6,026 nt of DNA from an uncultured Bacteroidales bacterium (GTDB taxonomy: Bacteria > Bacteroidota > Bacteroidia > Bacteroidales > Paludibacteraceae), in NCBI GenBank assembly GCA_900556095.1, contig USNU01000101.1, positions 1-6,026 on the forward strand, in the 5' to 3' direction. A model generated the notes under the pieces. That model did no database searches. It had not been told where the DNA came from and saw nothing but the letters and a program-made list of their open reading frames with translations. The first letter of the stretch is position 1, and each line of letters begins with the position of its first letter. The position numbers were made by a program, and so were the translations under genes. Positions 1-6,026 of the stretch are shown one piece after another.

Positions 1-1277
1 TGAATAAGCAGTTTGTTGAGCGAGTCGATCTGATATTGCAGTTCAAGCCGCACATTCACATCCCAAACGCGCGACCGTTTGCTGAGCGAATCGCCATTGA
101 GATAGGTATAATCGCCCGCATAGGATTCTTTCTGCGTTTGGGCGAGCGTGTAGTTGTTCGAGTGGTTGAGCGACACATCGCCCCCAAGCAAGAGACTCGT
201 TTGGTTGTCCGATTTCTTGATACGGTCGTTGAAGTCAATATTCGTGTTTACACCTAAGTTCTCACTCTGCGTGATACCCGAATTGGCATCCATACCGAAT
301 CCGCCGCGTCCGCGCCCCATACGCACCTCGTTGGTGTTGTTTGCGCTACCTATAATCGTCGTCTGACTTGCGCCCAACAGGATATTGGTAAACAGGTTGG
401 CATTATACCGGAAATCGTCCTCAAAGAAATGTTTTGCCAATTCGCCCGACGTACTCCCATAGGCAGGGTCGCCATAGTTGAACCAACCGCCGTTTTCCGT
501 CACCATATCCGCACCCAACGAACCTGTGTATTTGCCGAATACACCATGCTTGCGGTCCTCCTTAAGTGTCAGGTTGATAATGTGTTCCGTGTCGTCGTCC
601 TCAAATCCCGTCATCTTCGCCACGTCCGATTTCTCGTCTATCACCTGTATCTTCTCTATCATCTCAGCGGGGATATTCTTTGTTGCCGACTGCACATCGC
701 TGCCGAAGAATTTCTTGCCGTCTATCCGCACCGCCGTAATCGTCTCGCCGTTCACGGTTACATTGCCCTCCTTATCGACGGTAACGCCGTTCATCTTTTT
801 TAGCAGGTCTTCCACCATTGCATTCTCCCCCACTTTGTATGCCGATGTGTTATACTCTATCGTATCACCTTTTACGGTCATCTCCGCCGCGTGCCCCTGT
901 ACACTCACTTCCTGCAGTGCCATCACGTCCTCTTGCAGGCACACCGTCTTCATAGTCAGCGTATTATCTTCCGCCGTCCGCGCCTGCATATCCACATTCA
1001 GTGCCTGCTCCTTATATCCGATATTGGATATATAGAGTTTGTATTGCCCTGCCACAATGCCCCGCAACGTATATCGCCCCTCCTCATCGGTCTGCGCCCC
1101 TTGTACCAGCGTCGAGTCCGCCCCGTTATATCTGAAAAGGCGTATCGTACTCATTTCCAACGCACTGCCGTCCGTATTGCTTACTACCTTGCCCGCTATC
1201 TCGTAGTGCACATTCTCCGCCTGCGCAAGCCCTATACCAGCCCACAAAAAAACGATTATCAGTCTAAAATGTTTCAT
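1..1277 (-). CDS. Outer membrane beta-barrel / TonB-receptor-like protein, N-terminal part (C-terminus beyond left edge)
   Basis: This frame is open from an ATG at 1277 to the window edge, giving 425 codons without a stop. A signal peptide spans about residues 1-20 (MKHFRLIIVF, then a hydrophobic stretch ending AQA before ENV), so the product is exported. Residues about 25-112 form a carboxypeptidase-regulatory-like (CarboxypepD_reg) beta-sandwich, with a TDEEGRYTLRGI segment and a GQYKLYISNIGY segment. Residues about 125-240 resemble a receptor plug: GDTIEYNTSAYKV, EDLLKKMNGVTVDKEGNVTV, RIDGKKFFGSD, ATKNIPAEMIEKIQVIDEKS. From about 245 onward, alternating polar/aromatic strands and a Gly/Asn-rich stretch (GRGRGGFG near 321-328) fit the start of a beta-barrel of the OMP_b-brl_3 type. 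Such proteins are usually about 800-1000 residues, so roughly half is visible. No TonB box is evident. The substrate cannot be predicted. The gene is transcribed divergently from the rest of the window. Confidence 0.9.
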   Translation of the reverse strand, partial: MKHFRLIIVFLWAGIGLAQAENVHYEIAGKVVSNTDGSALEMSTIRLFRYNGADSTLVQGAQTDEEGRYTLRGIVAGQYKLYISNIGYKEQALNVDMQARTAEDNTLTMKTVCLQEDVMALQEVSVQGHAAEMTVKGDTIEYNTSAYKVGENAMVEDLLKKMNGVTVDKEGNVTVNGETITAVRIDGKKFFGSDVQSATKNIPAEMIEKIQVIDEKSDVAKMTGFEDDDTEHIINLTLKEDRKHGVFGKYTGSLGADMVTENGGWFNYGDPAYGSTSGELAKHFFEDDFRYNANLFTNILLGASQTTIIGSANNTNEVRMGRGRGGFGMDANSGITQSENLGVNTNIDFNDRIKKSDNQTSLLLGGDVSLNHSNNYTLAQTQKESYAGDYTYLNGDSLSKRSRVWDVNVRLELQYQIDSLNKLLI

Positions 1278-1407
1278 ACTGCACCCCGTTTTGCAAAACC
1301 TGTGCCAAAAAGACAGCAACCATTCCATTTTCCTGCAAAAATGCCGATATGCTGTTATTTTTTCATATTTCGGTGTCCGAATCCTGTTTTGTTGCCCGTT
1401 TTCTATG

Positions 1408-1439
1408 CAGTTTATGCAATACGATTTATGTATAAACTG
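1408..1439. repeat. Inverted repeat with 8-bp perfect arms (candidate operator or leader hairpin)
   Basis: The arms CAGTTTAT (1408-1415) and ATAAACTG (1432-1439) are exact reverse complements separated by 16 bases. If the minus-strand -7 element at 1448-1455 is genuine, transcription would begin near 1442. The repeat would then lie at the very start of the transcript of the outer membrane gene, where it could be an operator or a 5' hairpin. The arms are AT-rich and could arise by chance. The function is inferred from position only. Confidence 0.35.
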
Positions 1440-1447
1440 TATAAAAA

Positions 1448-1455
1448 CAAACTTA
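1448..1455 (-). promoter_or_regulatory. Candidate Bacteroidales -7 element for the minus-strand outer membrane gene
   Basis: Read on the minus strand this is TAAGTTTG, an exact match to the Bacteroidota -7 consensus TAnnTTTG. No TTTG or TTG lies at the expected distance upstream (about 1475-1479), so only half of the usual promoter is present. If it is used, the leader of the gene starting at 1277 would be about 165 nt. Confidence 0.35.
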
Positions 1456-1515
1456 TCTTATTGGCTGCACTGCTGCAGGTTTCGTCTGTTTTAATGTCCA
1501 ATCTCGGGTGTATCG

Positions 1516-1537
1516 CCCTACCACTACCCTACCACTA
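1516..1537. repeat. Tandem duplication of an 11-bp unit
   Basis: The unit CCCTACCACTA occurs twice head to tail (1516-1526 and 1527-1537), and a related TACCACT follows at about 1549-1555. It lies in non-coding DNA upstream of the candidate minus-strand promoter. Two copies only, so it may be replication slippage or a repeated protein-binding site. Confidence 0.5.
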
Positions 1538-1625
1538 CATTCTTTTGTACCACTCTTATACCTGTTTGGGCAATATGCATAAAACGCCGCTTATTCAATC
1601 GCACCCCACCTACACTTGCTAAACA

Positions 1626-1675
1626 GACGACAGGGGGATAATCAGTAAAAAATGAATGGATTATTATGTGTCGTC
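1626..1675. repeat. Imperfect inverted repeat with two stacked stems
   Basis: The outer arms GACGACA (1626-1632) and TGTCGTC (1669-1675) pair perfectly over 7 bp. Inside them ATAATC (1638-1643) pairs with GATTAT (1659-1664), leaving a small internal loop (5 and 4 bases) and a 15-base terminal loop. It lies midway between the divergent genes, is followed by no T-run on either strand, and ends no gene. A regulator site or a structured leader RNA fits better than a terminator. Confidence 0.35.
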
Positions 1676-1822
1676 GGTTCGTTGTCGTTTTGGCGCGTTC
1701 TGCTGCCTTTGTGTTGTTTTCGGGAATATATATCAGATTTTTCGGTATCTGTTTTTTATACCAAGAGGAAAAGTTTGCAAAAATCAACTTTTATAAGTCA
1801 AACGCTTGCACATGTCTTTTAT

Positions 1823-1853
1823 TTTGCGTAATTTTATGCGAATTTTATATTTT
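1823..1853 (+). promoter_or_regulatory. Candidate Bacteroidales promoter for the gene at 1891
   Basis: TTTG at 1823-1826 is followed after exactly 19 bp by TATATTTT at 1846-1853, one base away from the -7 consensus TAnnTTTG. The spacing fits the phylum's housekeeping sigma factor. The start of transcription would be near 1858-1860, giving a leader of about 30 nt. The surroundings are very AT-rich, so a chance match is possible. Confidence 0.45.
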
Positions 1854-1890
1854 ATAATAAAGCAGTAATTAGTAAAATCAACTGTCCGCC

Positions 1891-2283
1891 ATGAAGAAAT
1901 TATACCAAGCATTACTCTATGCAGGCACGGAACGGTTGGCGGCGGTCATCGGCAGCGGAGGATTAGGCAATATGGTCTCACCGATAGCCCCGTTAGGTTC
2001 GCAGCACGAACAGGATATTATAAAACCGTTCTATACTCACTACCAAAACTATGACCCGTTCTACTATCACGGAACGGTTAGCCAACCGGAAAAGACGGAA
2101 GATATTGCGGGAGGGACAAGTTCGGATTTGGATTATCAGTGCAAGCCAACCGAATTGGTGATGGTGGATATTCTCCCTAAACGAGACATACTGCTCGGCT
2201 CTATCAATCAAAACGTCTCAATAAACGGACAGGAGAAAGAAGTGTATTTCTACCACGAAGATAACACAATAAGTAGTAAGTGA
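1891..2283 (+). CDS. Hypothetical protein, 130 residues, family not recognised
   Basis: The ATG at 1891 opens 130 codons ending in TGA at 2281-2283. I do not recognise the family. The first about 36 residues are mildly hydrophobic with a glycine-rich segment (IGSGGLGNM, about 20-28), but this is neither a classic signal peptide nor a clear transmembrane helix. The middle (about 44-63) is rich in Tyr, His and Phe (FYTHYQNYDPFYYHG). The rest is polar with some beta-like stretches (TELVMVDILPKRDILLG, EKEVYFYHED). A soluble cytoplasmic protein is the simplest reading. No Shine-Dalgarno sequence precedes the start, which is normal for this phylum, and a candidate promoter lies about 40 bases upstream. 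No terminator separates it from the DUF308 gene 128 bp downstream, so the two may be co-transcribed. Coding status rests on length, clean codon texture and promoter position. Confidence 0.6.
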   Translation: MKKLYQALLYAGTERLAAVIGSGGLGNMVSPIAPLGSQHEQDIIKPFYTHYQNYDPFYYHGTVSQPEKTEDIAGGTSSDLDYQCKPTELVMVDILPKRDILLGSINQNVSINGQEKEVYFYHEDNTISSK

Positions 2284-2411
2284 GAAGAATCGCAGAGATA
2301 GCACAAACTTATAATAGACCATTATTACATTACTCTTGTTCGTTTTTCGGAGGCAATTACGCACACGGCACGGATTTTGCACCAACAATGCAAACACAAA
2401 ACACATATACT

Positions 2412-3005
2412 ATGAGAACAAGTACTAAAATCTGGATGTCGCTGGCGGGTGTCGCACTCGTGGCATTGGGTGTGGTTTGTCTCGTCAATTCGGGTGCCAC
2501 GCTGTTAAGTTTGGCTTGGGTTATCGGACTGATTTTCCTGTTCGCAGGCTGTAGCGAGTTCGTTGCGTGGTGTCGTCTCCATCGCTTTATGCCGCAGGGT
2601 GGATTGATTTTTCTCTCCGCACTGCTGCAAGTGGTCGTGGGCGTATTTTTCTTGGTGCACCCCGCATCCCTTATGGTGGCTCTGCCGTTTATTTTTGCTT
2701 TCTTTGTCCTCTTCGAGGGCATCCGTACAGCCATCGAGTCGTTTGATTTCAAGCAAGTCGGTTTCCGCTATTGGTGGGTATTGTTCTTGTTCGGCCTGTT
2801 GGCTGCCGCTTTTGGTATCTACGGACTCTATCGCCCTGCCGTCAGTGCGGAGACGCTTACCATCTTGGTCAGCATCGGTATCATTCTCGCCGGCGTAGGC
2901 TATTGGGGGATGATCTACGGTATCAATCGTTGCGAACGCAAACTCAAGCAACTGCACGACCGCTTTTACAATATCGAAGATGTCGAAGCCGAAGAAGTAA
3001 AATAA
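2412..3005 (+). CDS. DUF308 / HdeD-type multi-pass membrane protein
   Basis: The protein has 197 residues and about six transmembrane helices (roughly 7-25, 31-54, 62-82, 86-106, 118-140 and 147-169). This is the length and three-hairpin pattern of the DUF308/HdeD family, with repeated loop features such as VNSGATLLSL, VHPASLMVAL and YRPAVSAETL. The C-terminal tail (about 172-197) is charged, first basic (CERKLKQLHDR) then acidic (IEDVEAEEVK), and probably cytoplasmic. HdeD of E. coli is linked to acid resistance, but most family members have no defined role and I infer none here. The ATG at 2412 is chosen because the hydrophobic core begins just after it and the length is then typical. The same frame is open back to a GTG at 2280 that overlaps the previous stop, but those 44 residues look non-coding. 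An in-frame ATG at 2388 is also possible. A strong terminator follows. Confidence 0.85.
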   Translation: MRTSTKIWMSLAGVALVALGVVCLVNSGATLLSLAWVIGLIFLFAGCSEFVAWCRLHRFMPQGGLIFLSALLQVVVGVFFLVHPASLMVALPFIFAFFVLFEGIRTAIESFDFKQVGFRYWWVLFLFGLLAAAFGIYGLYRPAVSAETLTILVSIGIILAGVGYWGMIYGINRCERKLKQLHDRFYNIEDVEAEEVK

Positions 3006-3021
3006 TAGACAAAACAGATAG

Positions 3022-3060
3022 AAAAGAGGTTGCCTATACACGTCAGGCAATCTCTTTTTT
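3022..3060 (+). terminator. Rho-independent terminator after the DUF308 gene
   Basis: Arm 3022-3035 (AAAAGAGGTTGCCT) pairs with 3045-3058 (AGGCAATCTCTTTT) over 14 positions with one G-T wobble. The loop is 9 bases and the right arm runs into six T residues (3055-3060). It begins 16 bases after the stop codon and closes the upstream transcription unit before the nuclease promoter. Confidence 0.9.
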
Positions 3061-3079
3061 GTATCAAAAACAAACGATA

Positions 3080-3111
3080 TTTGCATAACTCGGAGAAAAT
3101 ATGTATCTTTG
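3080..3111 (+). promoter_or_regulatory. Bacteroidales-type promoter for the nuclease-ligA unit
   Basis: TTTG at 3080-3083 and TATCTTTG at 3104-3111 are separated by 20 bp. This is an exact match to the Bacteroidota -33/-7 consensus (TTTG, 19-21 bp, TAnnTTTG). Transcription should start near 3117, leaving a leader of only about 20 nt before the ATG at 3137. The promoter starts 20 bases after the terminator T-run. Confidence 0.85.
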
Positions 3112-3136
3112 CAGGCTTATAAAAGTCTATCAGTAG

Positions 3137-6026
<2,890 letters not shown>

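Larger units (their letters stand above)
1278..1890. other. Divergent intergenic region, 613 bp, no convincing gene
   Basis: This stretch separates the minus-strand outer membrane gene from the plus-strand genes and is visibly richer in A and T than the flanking coding regions. Short open frames exist on both strands (for example 1524-1787 minus and 1666-1857 plus). Their products are rich in Cys, Phe, Ile or basic residues with no recognisable domain, so I treat them as chance. The region carries candidate promoter elements for both directions, two imperfect inverted repeats and one 11-bp tandem duplication, listed separately. Its length would also allow a small RNA or a long leader, but I see no family that I can name. 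Confidence 0.7.

Noticed and set aside
478..1035. Open frame of 185 codons on the plus strand
   Set aside because: It lies antisense inside the outer membrane gene; the translation is rich in Ser, Val and Ile without a domain, while the minus-strand frame shows a full set of family motifs.
1288..1299. Perfect 12-bp palindrome GTTTTGCAAAAC just upstream of the outer membrane start codon
   Set aside because: A 12-bp perfect palindrome is expected about once or twice by chance in 6 kb, and nothing else supports it as an operator.
891..1622. Open frame of 243 codons on the plus strand
   Set aside because: Its first half is antisense to the outer membrane gene and its second half runs through AT-rich non-coding DNA; the product has a low-complexity mix of His, Tyr, Cys and Leu and no recognisable domain.
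1524..1787. Open frame of 87 codons on the minus strand in the divergent region
   Set aside because: No promoter, no recognisable domain, and its end runs into the 11-bp tandem repeat; likely chance in AT-rich DNA.
1666..1857. Open frame of 63 codons on the plus strand, hydrophobic and cysteine-rich
   Set aside because: It crosses the candidate promoter of the next gene and looks like translated T-rich sequence rather than a membrane peptide.
2331..2338. TACTCTTG as a -7 element for the DUF308 gene
   Set aside because: One mismatch to TAnnTTTG and no TTTG or TTG 19-21 bp upstream; too weak to list.
2505..3086. Open frame of 193 codons on the minus strand
   Set aside because: It is antisense to the DUF308 gene and starts beyond that gene's terminator; its Gln/Asp-rich product is the mirror of hydrophobic codons.

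Overview
The window looks like a chromosomal segment from a member of the Bacteroidales (phylum Bacteroidota). Four things point there. One promoter matches the phylum's unusual consensus (TTTG, 20 bp, TATCTTTG). Start codons lack Shine-Dalgarno sequences. A secreted protein ends in a type IX secretion (T9SS) type A sorting domain. An outer membrane beta-barrel protein has the carboxypeptidase-regulatory-like plus plug-like architecture that is abundant in this phylum. Genus cannot be decided from the sequence alone.

Layout: positions 1-1277 hold, on the minus strand, the N-terminal 425 codons of a large outer membrane beta-barrel / TonB-receptor-like protein whose C-terminal part runs off the left edge. 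A 613-bp AT-richer divergent intergenic region (1278-1890) follows. It holds candidate promoter elements for both directions, two inverted repeats and a short tandem repeat, but no convincing gene. On the plus strand come a 130-residue protein I do not recognise (1891-2283), a six-helix DUF308/HdeD-type membrane protein (2412-3005) and a strong intrinsic terminator (3022-3060). Twenty bases beyond the terminator a textbook Bacteroidales promoter (3080-3111) drives an exported endonuclease/exonuclease/phosphatase-fold nuclease of the ExeM-like type with a T9SS sorting domain (3137-4735). The stop codon of the nuclease overlaps the start of ligA, NAD+-dependent DNA ligase (4735 to the right edge, 430 codons seen), in a TAATG junction.

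How the genes work together: the terminator and promoter divide the plus strand into two transcription units, 1891-3005 and nuclease-ligA. The second pairs a protein bound for the cell surface with an essential cytoplasmic replication enzyme. This is more likely shared expression than a shared pathway, although the overlap suggests translational coupling. I see no mobile element, CRISPR array, RNA gene or clear defence system. The most unusual points are the nuclease-ligase overlap, the unrecognised 130-residue protein, and the structured divergent region.
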